Shown here piece after piece: positions 19,225 through 28,230 of a DNA stretch of 64,000 nt. The first letter of the stretch is position 1; every line of letters starts with the position of its first letter. The notes below the pieces were generated by a model, which searched no databases, was not told where the DNA came from, and saw nothing but the letters and a program-made list of their open reading frames with translations. The translations under genes and the position numbers were made by a program. This DNA is from Enterococcus faecium (GTDB lineage Bacteria > Bacillota > Bacilli > Lactobacillales > Enterococcaceae): NCBI RefSeq assembly GCF_029023785.1, contig NZ_CP118955.1, positions 1,824,001 through 1,888,000 of the forward strand, given 5' to 3'.

Positions 19225-21417
19225 TTATTCTTCTAAAGTAAAACTAAGTTTGTCTTCAGTGATTTTTTCATATGGAGCAAGTTCTTGTTTGACACAATAA
19301 CCATCTCCATCAAAACTAACTTCAATACCGAGGATTTTCCCCAGCTTCATGATATCTGCTTTTGACCATCCTGTTACGTCAGGCATCAGCTTATCACCAC
19401 CAGTATATAGGATCAGTTTTTCTCCAGAGATCAACTGATCACCGTTGGCAGTAGATTGTTTTTGTACTTTTTTACCATTACCGATCACTACAGGTTGCAG
19501 TCCACTTTTTTGAGCATCAGCTGCTGCAACGTCCGCTTCAAGATTACGATAATCGGCTACGGATACTTTTTCTGTTTTTGTTTCTGTATCTGAATCTTCT
19601 TCAGTTTCTTTAAAATCCATTGCCCGTTTCATCAATGGATTTGCGATTTTAGCCAATGCCATTCGATCATATGTCTTAGGGTGTTTCATTGTTAGATACA
19701 AGACATAGTCTGGATCTTCAGAAGGAACCATCTCCACAATCGAATACAGGTAGGCTGTATCTCCTGTTTGATATCCCCCTGTATCAGAAGCGATTTGGGC
19801 TGTTCCGGTTTTTGCCGATACATTGTATCCAGGTACACTATATACACCATAAGCACTACCGTAGTTTTCGCTTTCGACAACATCTCTCATATATTCACGG
19901 ACTTTTTCTGTTGTTTCTTTTGAAAAAGGTTGCCCTAGAACTTCTGTTTGAGTTGTTCGCTCTTCTCCAGTTTGGGGATCCACCACTTTGCTGATATATC
20001 GAGGTTGAATCATTGTACCGTTATTCGCAATAGAAGTGAAAGCTTTCATCATTTGGAAATTCGTCACACCTACCGCTTGTCCATAAGCACTCATTGCTCG
20101 GTCGACAATATTTGATGTAGGTAAAGCACCGTTTACTTCATCATCTAATCCAGAATGAGTACTTTGTCCAAATCCCAGTTTTTGTAAATAGTTATACCAT
20201 CGTCCGCCTAATCGCTGCTCCAGTATGACCATCCCGACGTTACTTGACCATGAAAGAGCTTGACGCATGGTCAGCACACCTTTTTCACCAAAGTCATGGT
20301 CATTGATCGTAGCATCTTCTACTTGGATTTTTCCAGATTGGAAGGTTTCATTCTCGTTGAATTCTCCTTCTTCGATAGCAGCTGCAGTAGTGAAAACTTT
20401 CATGGTTGATCCTGGTTCATAACTATCTTGTACCAAGAAATTACGCCAGATAGCATCTTTTCCAGTCAATCCTTCCATTGTTTCAGGATTGAAAGTAGGT
20501 CGTTGTCCCATTGCCAAGATTTCTCCGGTTTTTGCTTTCATCAGGACTGCTGTCAATTCTTCTGGCTGATATTCTTCATTTACTTGATCCATCAGTGTTT
20601 CTAAATAACTTTGTAGTCTGCTGTCTAAAGTCGTGTAGATATCTTGTCCGTCGACAGCTTTTTCTTCTTCTGCCACTGTACCTGGCAGAGGATTTTGAAA
20701 ATTATCTTTTTGATAAATAATCTTACCATCTTTACCGCTCAAGATATCATTGTAAGCAGACTCCAAACCTAGTTTACCAACTAAGCCATTCTCATCTTTG
20801 TCTGGAACTGCGTATCCAATAAAATGAGAAGAAAAGACGCCATTTGGATACATCCGAGCCTGATGGTCGACAAAGTAAAGACCAGCGACACCTTCTTTTT
20901 TCATGTCCGCTTCGATGTTTTGCTTGGTTTCTTGGGAGATATTTTTCCCATAGCTACCAAATTCAACTTGATACAGCTCTTTTTTTGCGCCGTCCTCTAA
21001 AATATTCAGTGCATCTTTTTTGTCTATAGAAAGATTCTTATGCAGGATTTCTGCTATTTTATCAAAATTCTTTTCTTCAACATACAGTTTTTTATCCCCA
21101 GAGGTATATGTTTTTGAGAGTATCGCTTTAATTGAATAAGAGGAGGCATCTTCTGCGAGCGCCACACCGTTACGATCATAAATCGTTCCTCTTTTTGCTT
21201 TTACTACTTCACTTCCTTGGTACAACTGTTTTGTTTTTTCAGCTAATGAGGTACCAGCAACATGACCTCCAATAACGATATACGAGAAACGGACGGCAAA
21301 TAAAAAGAACAATCCAATACTCGTAGCAAATAAAATGATACCTACTTTTTTGCGATTGTTCATCGGATTTAGATTTTTCTTTTCCATAAACCGCCGAATT
21401 TTATTTTTAAGACTCAT
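19225..21417 (-). CDS. Class B penicillin-binding protein with PASTA domains (FtsI/PBP2x type)
   Basis: Septal transpeptidase of 730 residues, usually called PbpC in enterococci or PBP2x in streptococci. It has a short cytoplasmic N-terminus, one membrane helix (residues about 25-50), a dimerisation domain (RGTIYDRNGVALAED), the transpeptidase domain with STMK, SSN (SWSSNVGM) and KTGT (SAKTGTAQIA), and two C-terminal PASTA-like repeats (the second holds MPDVTGWSKADIMK). Its ATG directly abuts the ftsL stop codon. All catalytic motifs are intact. Confidence 0.95.
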   Translation of the reverse strand: MSLKNKIRRFMEKKNLNPMNNRKKVGIILFATSIGLFFLFAVRFSYIVIGGHVAGTSLAEKTKQLYQGSEVVKAKRGTIYDRNGVALAEDASSYSIKAILSKTYTSGDKKLYVEEKNFDKIAEILHKNLSIDKKDALNILEDGAKKELYQVEFGSYGKNISQETKQNIEADMKKEGVAGLYFVDHQARMYPNGVFSSHFIGYAVPDKDENGLVGKLGLESAYNDILSGKDGKIIYQKDNFQNPLPGTVAEEEKAVDGQDIYTTLDSRLQSYLETLMDQVNEEYQPEELTAVLMKAKTGEILAMGQRPTFNPETMEGLTGKDAIWRNFLVQDSYEPGSTMKVFTTAAAIEEGEFNENETFQSGKIQVEDATINDHDFGEKGVLTMRQALSWSSNVGMVILEQRLGGRWYNYLQKLGFGQSTHSGLDDEVNGALPTSNIVDRAMSAYGQAVGVTNFQMMKAFTSIANNGTMIQPRYISKVVDPQTGEERTTQTEVLGQPFSKETTEKVREYMRDVVESENYGSAYGVYSVPGYNVSAKTGTAQIASDTGGYQTGDTAYLYSIVEMVPSEDPDYVLYLTMKHPKTYDRMALAKIANPLMKRAMDFKETEEDSDTETKTEKVSVADYRNLEADVAAADAQKSGLQPVVIGNGKKVQKQSTANGDQLISGEKLILYTGGDKLMPDVTGWSKADIMKLGKILGIEVSFDGDGYCVKQELAPYEKITEDKLSFTLEE

Positions 21418-21819
21418 TTACTTCACTTTCCTTAAATTGTCGTCATTAATAGACAATCCTTTTTCTTCTGCGATTTGTTTAATCCGTTCAGTACGAGAAA
21501 GTTCGTTTTTTTCTTGTTCTAAACTCGTTTTTTCTTGCTTTTTATCATTGATTTCTGTTTGTATTGACGTGATTTCTTTTTCAGCTCCGCTGATATTTGT
21601 GCGCAGCATAACTGTTAAAACACATAAAGCAACAATAGCAATCGCCACGCTTGCCACAGCAATTTTTTCCAAAGCAGAAATCTGCTTTAATCGTTTTGCC
21701 GGTGATTGTGGAAGAATGATTTCTTGATTCGAAGAAGAATCAGGCATTTGTTGTTCCGGCTGATCCACCAATTCAGGTAAATCATATTCGTAATCTTGCA
21801 TTTTCTTTAATTCTGCCAT
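21418..21819 (-). CDS. ftsL: Cell division protein FtsL
   Basis: Small bitopic divisome protein of about 133 residues. It has a cytoplasmic N-terminus of about 45 residues, a single helix (IAVASVAIAIVALCVLTVML) and an extracellular leucine-zipper-like coiled coil (EKEITSIQTEINDKKQEK) that pairs with DivIC and binds DivIB. It lies between rsmH and the PBP gene as expected. ATG codons at 21822 and 21819 are both possible; MAELKK from 21819 gives better spacing from AAAGAGGAG. Confidence 0.93.
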   Translation of the reverse strand: MAELKKMQDYEYDLPELVDQPEQQMPDSSSNQEIILPQSPAKRLKQISALEKIAVASVAIAIVALCVLTVMLRTNISGAEKEITSIQTEINDKKQEKTSLEQEKNELSRTERIKQIAEEKGLSINDDNLRKVK

Positions 21820-21823
21820 CATT

Positions 21824-22783
21824 CTACTCCTCTTTCATTCTTATTTTTTCTGCAATACGTAACTTTGCACTGCGTGATCGATTGTTTTCTGTTAGCTCTT
21901 CCTCTGAAGGAAGGATTGGTTTACGAGTAATGACTTTCAGTTCTGGTTGGAATTCGTCAGGTATGACAGGAAGTCCCGGTGGTAGATCTTGTACCGTACT
22001 ATATTCTTTAAACATACTTTTGACAATTCTGTCTTCCAATGAATGGAATGTGATTACGCTGATTCTTCCATTGACTTTCAATAACCGGATTGCCTGTTCT
22101 AAAGAGGCCTCTTCGGCACCGAGTTCGTCATTTACTGCAATCCGCACAGCTTGAAAAATTCTTTTTGCAGGATGCCCGCCTTTTCTTCTTGCGGGAGCTG
22201 GGATGACTTGTTTAATGATTTCGACAAGCTCACCAGTTGTTTGGATTGGTTTTGTTTTTCGTACTCGTTCGATTTCACGAGCAATTTGTTTGGAAAATTT
22301 CTCCTCGCCATAGCGGAAGAAAATCTTTACTAATTCATGGTAGGAATATTCATTAATTACGTGATAAGCGGATAAAGGAGCTGACTGATCCATGCGCATA
22401 TCCAACGGTGCATCTTGATGATAACTAAATCCACGTTCTGCTTCATCTAGCTGAGGAGAGGAAACCCCTAGATCATACAAAATGCCGTCTACCTTATCTA
22501 CATGCTCACTCAAGCGTTCTTCTAATTCTCTGAAATTCGCTTTGATAAATGTGACCATACCTTGTTCGACATAAGAAGCTAAACGCAGCTTGGCGTGATC
22601 GATTGCTTTTTGATCTTGGTCAAACGCATACAGATGCCCTTTAGAACTTAGTTGGCTTAATAAATATTCACTATGTCCGGCACCGCCGAGTGTACAGTCT
22701 ACATAAACGCCATCCGGTTTGATGTTCAATCCATCTACCGTTTCTTTCAACATGACTGTATAGTGTTGAAATGTTTCAGTCAT
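21824..22783 (-). CDS. rsmH: 16S rRNA m4C1402 methyltransferase RsmH
   Basis: SAM-dependent methyltransferase acting on the cytidine at position 1402 of 16S rRNA. The 319 residues begin with [13 protein letters not shown], have the SAM motif [15 protein letters not shown] near residue 30, the conserved [19 protein letters not shown] and the C-terminal [15 protein letters not shown]. It is encoded directly after mraZ. Confidence 0.98.
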   Translation of the reverse strand: MTETFQHYTVMLKETVDGLNIKPDGVYVDCTLGGAGHSEYLLSQLSSKGHLYAFDQDQKAIDHAKLRLASYVEQGMVTFIKANFRELEERLSEHVDKVDGILYDLGVSSPQLDEAERGFSYHQDAPLDMRMDQSAPLSAYHVINEYSYHELVKIFFRYGEEKFSKQIAREIERVRKTKPIQTTGELVEIIKQVIPAPARRKGGHPAKRIFQAVRIAVNDELGAEEASLEQAIRLLKVNGRISVITFHSLEDRIVKSMFKEYSTVQDLPPGLPVIPDEFQPELKVITRKPILPSEEELTENNRSRSAKLRIAEKIRMKEE

Positions 22784-22803
22784 TAGTCAGCCTCTTCCTA
22801 TTC

Positions 22804-23235
22804 TTATAGTCCGAAATCAATCATACTTTCAGCAATTTCGTCAAAGTTCTCTTCTGCTGCTGCAGAAAAATCTTGCCATCGTGTCTCATCCCAAATTTCA
22901 ATTCGGTTAGATACACCGATGACTACGCAACCTTTTGTCAAAGCTGCATAATTTCTTAACGTGCTGGGTATATTGATTCGTCCTTGTTTATCAAGTTCGC
23001 ATTCAGTGGCAGCCGAATAGAAGAATCGCACAAAAGTACGTGCGTCTTTTTTAGCCAACGGCATTTCGTTCAGTTTAGCTTCCAGATTTTCCCATTCGCT
23101 CATCGGATAGCCGAAAAGACAGCCATCCAATCCGCGTGTCAGAACAAACTTTTCGCCAAGTTCTTCACGAAGTTTTGAGGGCACGATTAAACGTCCTTTT
23201 GCATCAATATTATGTTGGAATTCACCCATCAACAT
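22804..23235 (-). CDS. mraZ: Transcriptional regulator MraZ
   Basis: AbrB-like DNA-binding protein that usually represses its own dcw operon. The 143 residues form two repeated swapped-hairpin domains: [20 protein letters not shown] at the N-terminus and [19 protein letters not shown] in the second half, each with the D-x-x-GR motif. It is the first gene of the cluster. Three GTGG repeats at exact 10-bp spacing lie just upstream and fit an MraZ operator. Confidence 0.97.
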   Translation of the reverse strand: MLMGEFQHNIDAKGRLIVPSKLREELGEKFVLTRGLDGCLFGYPMSEWENLEAKLNEMPLAKKDARTFVRFFYSAATECELDKQGRINIPSTLRNYAALTKGCVVIGVSNRIEIWDETRWQDFSAAAEENFDEIAESMIDFGL

Positions 23236-23263
23236 TGAAAGCCCCCCATTCCTCCACTAACTA

Positions 23264-23300
23264 AAATTAGTCTACCACAATCCCCCACTTTCTACCACCT
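23264..23300 (-). promoter_or_regulatory. Probable MraZ operator, phased GTGG repeats, before mraZ
   Basis: On the minus strand GTGG occurs at 23298-23295, 23288-23285 and 23278-23275, an exact 10-bp period, in the context GTGGTAGAA, GTGGGGGAT, GTGGTAGAC. MraZ proteins bind tandem short G-rich boxes spaced one helical turn apart. TAGACT at 23274-23269, overlapping the last box, is a possible -10 element; no good -35 is visible. Confidence 0.65.
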
Positions 23301-23356
23301 TTTCTGGGAAATCCGGGAACAACTTTTTTTATTCATAAACATTTTTTTAAAAATCA

Positions 23357-23392
23357 AGCTGCAAAAAGCCTTTTAAAAGACTTTTTACAGCT
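23357..23392 (-). terminator. Terminator after the DUF3397 gene
   Basis: On the minus strand AGCTGTAAAAAG pairs with CTTTTTGCAGCT around a 12-base loop, followed by TTGATTTTT. It lies 12 bases after the stop codon at 23405 and insulates that gene from the mraZ promoter. Confidence 0.8.
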
Positions 23393-23404
23393 TTTCTATT
23401 TTTT

Positions 23405-23773
23405 TCATAGGTAAGAAAGTATGTTCACAATGATCAAGACAGCGTACAAGACGATTGTCAACAGAAAAACCAAACGCCAAGTCATCTTGAAATAACGCGG
23501 ATAAATAATTTCTTCATAATAATATGCTTGGAAAACAGCAATACAAATTCCCATTAGCAAAACAGAAATAAAGAAAAACGGTAAGATAGAAATTGTCCCT
23601 GTATTTCTAGACAATGCATGCATACCGCCCCACAAAAAAGGAATCGCCAAATCAGGGGCTTTTATTTTAAAACGACGATTTAACGAAAATAATTTTACAA
23701 GAAATTGGCAACCAAACAAAACGATTACCGGGTAAATATACCAAAACAAGATAAGTGGTGTGAATGTGCCCAT
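23405..23773 (-). CDS. DUF3397 family membrane protein
   Basis: A 122-residue polytopic protein with about four hydrophobic segments (LILFWYIYPVIVLFGCQFLV at the start, ILPFFFISVLLMGICIAVF, LVFLLTIVLYAVLIIVNILSYL). The size and placement just upstream of mraZ match the DUF3397 family of Firmicutes, whose function is not known. It has its own promoter region shared divergently with corA and its own terminator. Confidence 0.8.
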   Translation of the reverse strand: MGTFTPLILFWYIYPVIVLFGCQFLVKLFSLNRRFKIKAPDLAIPFLWGGMHALSRNTGTISILPFFFISVLLMGICIAVFQAYYYEEIIYPRYFKMTWRLVFLLTIVLYAVLIIVNILSYL

Positions 23774-23943
23774 GAACGTAAACTCCTTTTTTATCGTTGC
23801 TTCAAGTATACTGTATATACTTTACACAACTGTTTCATTTTATTTAAAATTATGCAGTTATATTCTATATCTTACAAACACATTCCATGTATTCCAATTC
23901 CCTATCCGTTATAATAAAAGAAACAGGCAACAGGAGGAAAATC

Positions 23944-24900
23944 ATGATCAAATATTTTACATTAGATAATGAGAAACTGCGTAATACCGGAAAGGAAACT
24001 GACCAAACGATCTGGTATTGTGTAGAACGTCCTAATCAAGAAGAGATTCATCAGCTGACACATCAATTTGAAATTCCGTCAGATTACATCACTTCCATAT
24101 TGGACGATGCAGAAAATTCCCGTACAGAAGAATTCAATCAATCAAAGTTGACAAAGCCAGCGTTATTATTGTTACAATATCCTTTTGCTAAAACAAGTCC
24201 TAGCGGTTATTTTCAAGTGGATACATACCCGCTCTCTATTATTTTGACGCCCAAAAAGAAGCTTATCACAATTACGAATCATGAACCACTGTTTTTAAAG
24301 AAAGTCTTTAGCCAGACCTTTCCAAAAAGTGATATTTCGCCTAATCTCAATATCTTCTTTCAATTCATTTGGCAGGTCACACTCTCTTACAACAGTTATT
24401 TAGCTACGCTTCAATCTCAATGCGATACTTTGGAAGCCAAACTTCAAGTATCCACTGAAAACAAACAACTTTATCAAATCATGGATATCCAAAAAAGCCT
24501 CGTTTATTTCAGAGAAGCGACTTCTGCTAATTTAGATGCATTGAAAGAACTAGCGCAAAATAAACTTTTCCAAGAAAATCATGCTTTGAAAAATCATTTA
24601 CGTGATGTATTGGTGGAAACAGAGCAGGCAATGACTACTTCTCGCATTCAATTAAAACTAGTAGAACAAATGAATCAGACTTTTTCAGCAATCGTATCGA
24701 ATAATCTGAATAATATTATGAAAATTTTAACTTCTTTAACGATTATTTTAACTATACCGACAATCGTCGGCAGTATCTATGGAATGAACATTAAGTTACC
24801 TATTGCTGAAAGGGATGATGCCTTTATATGGCTAGTTCTATTAACATTATTTATTTGTATCGTAACTACCTATTATTTAAAAAAAGGGAAGTTTTTATAA
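23944..24900 (+). CDS. CorA-family magnesium/divalent cation transporter
   Basis: A 318-residue CorA-like channel. The large cytoplasmic N-terminal domain (residues 1-255) ends in a long helix, and two C-terminal membrane helices follow, with the signature YGMN in SIYGMNIKLP between them. The length fits CorA proteins of lactic acid bacteria. I start at ATG 23944 because ACAGGAGG sits just before it; the frame is open further upstream to 23887 but without a ribosome binding site. Substrate specificity is inferred from the family. Confidence 0.92.
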   Translation: MIKYFTLDNEKLRNTGKETDQTIWYCVERPNQEEIHQLTHQFEIPSDYITSILDDAENSRTEEFNQSKLTKPALLLLQYPFAKTSPSGYFQVDTYPLSIILTPKKKLITITNHEPLFLKKVFSQTFPKSDISPNLNIFFQFIWQVTLSYNSYLATLQSQCDTLEAKLQVSTENKQLYQIMDIQKSLVYFREATSANLDALKELAQNKLFQENHALKNHLRDVLVETEQAMTTSRIQLKLVEQMNQTFSAIVSNNLNNIMKILTSLTIILTIPTIVGSIYGMNIKLPIAERDDAFIWLVLLTLFICIVTTYYLKKGKFL

Positions 24901-24972
24901 AAAAGCCCTCTTGTGGAAATGGAAAAAAGATTGTACACTTGAATCAACTAATTAATGACGAGGTTGAAAACA

Positions 24973-25089
24973 ATGCGTGAAAAAAAACAAACAAGTACTT
25001 TTGCTAAAGTAACAAAATTTGTCATTTGGACAATGCTGATTTTAACGATTGGATCTGTTGTATTGACTGCTGTAATGAGTGTCATGTAA
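24973..25089 (+). CDS. DUF4044-type 38-residue membrane protein
   Basis: A tiny protein of 38 residues. It begins with a basic stretch (MREKKQTSTFAKVTKF) and continues with one hydrophobic helix (VIWTMLILTIGSVVLTAVM). Both the pattern and the size match the DUF4044 proteins found across Lactobacillales. The ribosome binding site (GAGG at 24960-24963) is modest. It ends before a strong bidirectional terminator shared with recN. The function is unknown. Confidence 0.72.
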   Translation: MREKKQTSTFAKVTKFVIWTMLILTIGSVVLTAVMSVM

Positions 25090-25115
25090 AAATAAAATAT
25101 AGCTATCAGCTGCTG

Positions 25116-25155
25116 AAAAGGACCTGAACCACTGCGAGGTGGCTCAGGTCCTTTT
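25116..25155. terminator. Bidirectional terminator between the DUF4044 gene and recN
   Basis: AAAAGGACCTGAACCACT pairs with AGGTGGCTCAGGTCCTTTT around a short loop, with A and T tails. The recN stop codon (TGA at 25146-25144) is inside the right arm. Confidence 0.9.
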
Positions 25156-26829
25156 TGCGAGTTTCAATAGTTCTTTTGCATGTTCGAGTGTGAGTTTTGT
25201 AATCTCACTTCCAGCCAGCATACGTGCAATTTCTTCTTCTCTTTCTTTTGTTTTCAACTCTGAAACAGAAGTTTGCGTACGTCCATCAATCACTGCTTTC
25301 ACAATATAATATTGATAGTCGGCGACTGCAGCAACTTGAGGCAGATGAGTGATGCACAAAACTTGAGAGTATTTCGATATTTGAGAAATTTTATCTGCGA
25401 TGGCCTGTGCAACTCTTCCGCTCACACCTGTATCCACTTCATCAAAAATAATACTTGTCACACCTTGCTCAGAAGAAAAAATAGTTTTCAAAGCAAGCAA
25501 CATCCGAGACAGTTCGCCACCAGAAGCGACTTTCACCAAAGGCTTCAGTGGCTCTCCTGGATTGGTCGTAATGTAAAATTCGATTTGGTCAAATCCATCA
25601 TGATTCAATTGTCTATTTTCTTCTTTTAAGAAACGTACCTCAAACTCAGTGTTTTCCATATACAGACTTTTCAATTCATGCAGAATGGATTTTTCCAATT
25701 CTTTTGCGATTTTTTTACGCGCTTCATGAAGATCTGCGGCTTGTTGCTGAAGTAGAAGCTCTTTTTGCTCTAGTTCCTCTTTCATTTTGTCCAATTGACC
25801 TTCTGAAAAATCAGAAGAAGCTAGCTCTTCGGTGATTTCGTCATAGTAAGCCAATATTGACTCAATGGATTCGCCGTATTTACGTTTCAACTGTCGGATT
25901 AATTCTAAACGTTGCGTAACTTCTTCTAAACGACTCTCATCTAACTCCAATAAATCAATCTGACGACTCATATCGCCGATTGCATCTTGCAGCAAATAGT
26001 AAGCACTTTGGATATTTTCATAAATTGCTTCATACTCCACATCTAGATGGGCGATCCCTTGCAGTTCTGAAACGGCCAAGCCAACACCATCTACACTGTT
26101 TTGTTCATTATTCGTCAGTGCTCCGTAACCTGCAGCTAATCCATCAGCAATTTTTTGATAATTGCTAAGTTTTTCTCTTTCTTCTTTTAATTTCTCTTCT
26201 TCTCCGACTTGCAAATCAGCAGCAGCTATTTCTTCTTGCTGGAAATGGAGCATATCTATTCTCTGAACATAGGATTTTTCATTTTGCTGCACTTTTCGTA
26301 CCCTTTTTTCCAGCTCACGATAAGAGATATATTCTTGCTGATAACTCTTTTTCTTCTGTTGGAAAGCTACATCTCCAAAACGATCCAATAAAGCAAGATG
26401 TGATTCAGGCTGGAGCAGTTCCTGATGTTCGTTTTGTCCTTGGATATCTACTAAATAACTGCCGATTCTTCTCAGATTAGCTAATGTGATAATATGACCA
26501 TTCACTCGACAAACATTTTTTCCAGTTAAGGACATATCCCGTCGAACAATCAGATTGTCCTCATCTGTTTCGATCCCTAATTCAACCATCAGTTCAGAGA
26601 ATCCTTCTTGTTTTGGTAGTTCAAACAACCCTTCAAGCACACATTTTTCTGCTCCTTGACGTATATAATCGCTTGAACCTCTTCCTCCTGCTAACAGACC
26701 TAAAGCATCGATAATAATGGATTTACCCGCACCAGTCTCTCCGGTCAGCGCGGTCATTCCTTCGTGAAAAGAAAGCCGCAATTCCGGAATAATCGCAAAG
26801 TTAGTAATACTGATTTCTTGTAGCATCAC
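25144..26829 (-). CDS. recN: DNA repair ATPase RecN
   Basis: SMC-like protein acting in recombinational repair of double-strand breaks. It has 561 residues (560 if the second ATG is used). The Walker A motif GETGAGKSIIIDAL is near residue 30, two coiled-coil arms occupy about residues 150-380, and the C-terminal half carries the ABC signature ASGGELSRMLLALK and the Walker B region IIFDEVDTGVSG. The final TGA sits in the terminator. It follows argR at 14 bases, the conserved Firmicutes order. Confidence 0.98.
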   Translation of the reverse strand: MMLQEISITNFAIIPELRLSFHEGMTALTGETGAGKSIIIDALGLLAGGRGSSDYIRQGAEKCVLEGLFELPKQEGFSELMVELGIETDEDNLIVRRDMSLTGKNVCRVNGHIITLANLRRIGSYLVDIQGQNEHQELLQPESHLALLDRFGDVAFQQKKKSYQQEYISYRELEKRVRKVQQNEKSYVQRIDMLHFQQEEIAAADLQVGEEEKLKEEREKLSNYQKIADGLAAGYGALTNNEQNSVDGVGLAVSELQGIAHLDVEYEAIYENIQSAYYLLQDAIGDMSRQIDLLELDESRLEEVTQRLELIRQLKRKYGESIESILAYYDEITEELASSDFSEGQLDKMKEELEQKELLLQQQAADLHEARKKIAKELEKSILHELKSLYMENTEFEVRFLKEENRQLNHDGFDQIEFYITTNPGEPLKPLVKVASGGELSRMLLALKTIFSSEQGVTSIIFDEVDTGVSGRVAQAIADKISQISKYSQVLCITHLPQVAAVADYQYYIVKAVIDGRTQTSVSELKTKEREEEIARMLAGSEITKLTLEHAKELLKLAKRT

Positions 26830-26843
26830 ATTCGCTCCTCAAC

Positions 26844-27293
26844 TTAAAGGTAATGCAGGAAGTCTTTCTTCAATAAAACTGCCTGGTCTTCAGTTCGTGT
26901 AATCATCAAAACATTATCGTCATCATTGATAATCGAAAATAATTCTTTCTTGTAACGTTTATCAATCAAATTTGCTGCTGCCGAAGCATTTCCCGGCAAT
27001 GTTTTCAAAATAACAAATTTTTCCATTTGGTCAACTGCCACGAAAGCGTCTTTTAATAGTTTTTCCAATTTAGTATTTACATCTTCGTTTGTTTCAGCTG
27101 GTATGCTATAACGGTAGCCGCCATCTGAAGCCGGTACCTTGATCAGTTTCAGTTCCTTTATATCTCTGGAAATCGTAGCTTGAGTAACAGATATTCCTTT
27201 GCTTTTCAGGATTTCAACAAATTCTTCCTGCTTTCGGATATCTTGCTCACTCAACAATCGAGTAATCAAACGATGCCGATCTTTTTTTCTCAT
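26844..27293 (-). CDS. argR: Arginine repressor ArgR/AhrC
   Basis: Arginine-responsive regulator. From ATG 27293 the protein has 149 residues, the family length. It has an N-terminal winged helix (RHRLITRLLSEQ, SVTQATISRDIKELKLIKV) and a C-terminal hexamerisation and arginine-binding domain (TLPGNASAAANLID, INDDDNVLMITRT). An AAGGAG ten bases upstream supports this start over the longer frame from 27329. It is linked with recN as in Bacillus and other Firmicutes. Enterococci carry other ArgR paralogues, so this copy may mainly have the AhrC role. Confidence 0.95.
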   Translation of the reverse strand: MRKKDRHRLITRLLSEQDIRKQEEFVEILKSKGISVTQATISRDIKELKLIKVPASDGGYRYSIPAETNEDVNTKLEKLLKDAFVAVDQMEKFVILKTLPGNASAAANLIDKRYKKELFSIINDDDNVLMITRTEDQAVLLKKDFLHYL

Positions 27294-27399
27294 TACGTCT
27301 TCGCTCCTTAGCATATTCTTCTTAATCAATGATAGCTTATTTCCTTGGTATAATAAAGAAGAATCCGCATACTTCTCACTTGATTTTCACAGTTACAAT

Positions 27400-28230
27400 T
27401 TATTTATGGTCAAACTGTTCGTGTGCATTTGAAACCACTTCTGCCATATTAATAGCTGAATTGATTGTTCCGCTTTCGGGTACTTTCCTCAAGTGAGCCA
27501 AGAACTCGATATTTCCTTCTCCCCCCGTGATCGGAGAATAACTTAATTCCAGCACATCATATCCACCTTGTGCCGCAAATGACAAAATGTCTTCTAAAAC
27601 TTTTTGATGGGTCTGAGGGTCACGAACAATTCCGTTTTTCCCTACAGCTTCTCTGCCTGCTTCGAATTGGGGTTTGATTAAAGCAATCACTTCTCCCTCT
27701 TCTTTTAAAATAGCATGTAATGGAGGCAGCATCAGTTTTAGTGAAATAAAAGAAACATCGATAACAGCAACTTCTGGAATTCCTAAGGTAAAGTCTTCGG
27801 GTTTTGCATAACGAAAATTCACTCTTTCCATTACGACGACTCTAGGATCTTGTCTTATTTTCCAAGCTAGCTGATTGTAGCCAACGTCTAAAGCATAACT
27901 CATTTTTGCGCCATTTTGCAAAGCTGCATCAGTAAATCCGCCAGTGGATGCACCAATATCTAACAATGTTTTTCCTTCAACAGATAGATCAAATGCTTTG
28001 AGTGCTTTTTCTAATTTTAATCCCCCTCGAGAAACATAAGGAAGTTTTTTACCTTTGACTCTTAATTCACTACTCACTGGAATTTTTTCTCCCGGTTTAT
28101 CAAACCGCTCGTTTTTTTCGTTGTAAATCAAACCAGCCATCACTGAACGTTTGGCTTGTTCTCTTGTTTCAAATAATCCTTGTTTGACCGCTAATACATC
28201 TACGCGTTCTTTTTCCATTCTTTCCCTCAT
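27400..28230 (-). CDS. tlyA: TlyA family rRNA methyltransferase
   Basis: Predicted 2'-O-methyltransferase of rRNA cytidines, long annotated as hemolysin A. It has 276 residues: an N-terminal S4 domain (RVDVLAVKQGLFETREQAKR) and an FtsJ-like Rossmann domain with the SAM motif LLDIGASTGGFTDAAL near residue 90 and the catalytic-type VIDVSFISL. Its ATG overlaps the ispA stop codon as ATGA. The hemolysin name should not be taken as evidence of toxicity. Confidence 0.93.
   Translation of the reverse strand: MRERMEKERVDVLAVKQGLFETREQAKRSVMAGLIYNEKNERFDKPGEKIPVSSELRVKGKKLPYVSRGGLKLEKALKAFDLSVEGKTLLDIGASTGGFTDAALQNGAKMSYALDVGYNQLAWKIRQDPRVVVMERVNFRYAKPEDFTLGIPEVAVIDVSFISLKLMLPPLHAILKEEGEVIALIKPQFEAGREAVGKNGIVRDPQTHQKVLEDILSFAAQGGYDVLELSYSPITGGEGNIEFLAHLRKVPESGTINSAINMAEVVSNAHEQFDHK

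Noticed and set aside
27400..28230. Reading tlyA as a hemolysin or virulence gene
   Set aside because: The S4 plus FtsJ-like domains and the ispA-argR-recN setting identify an rRNA methyltransferase.
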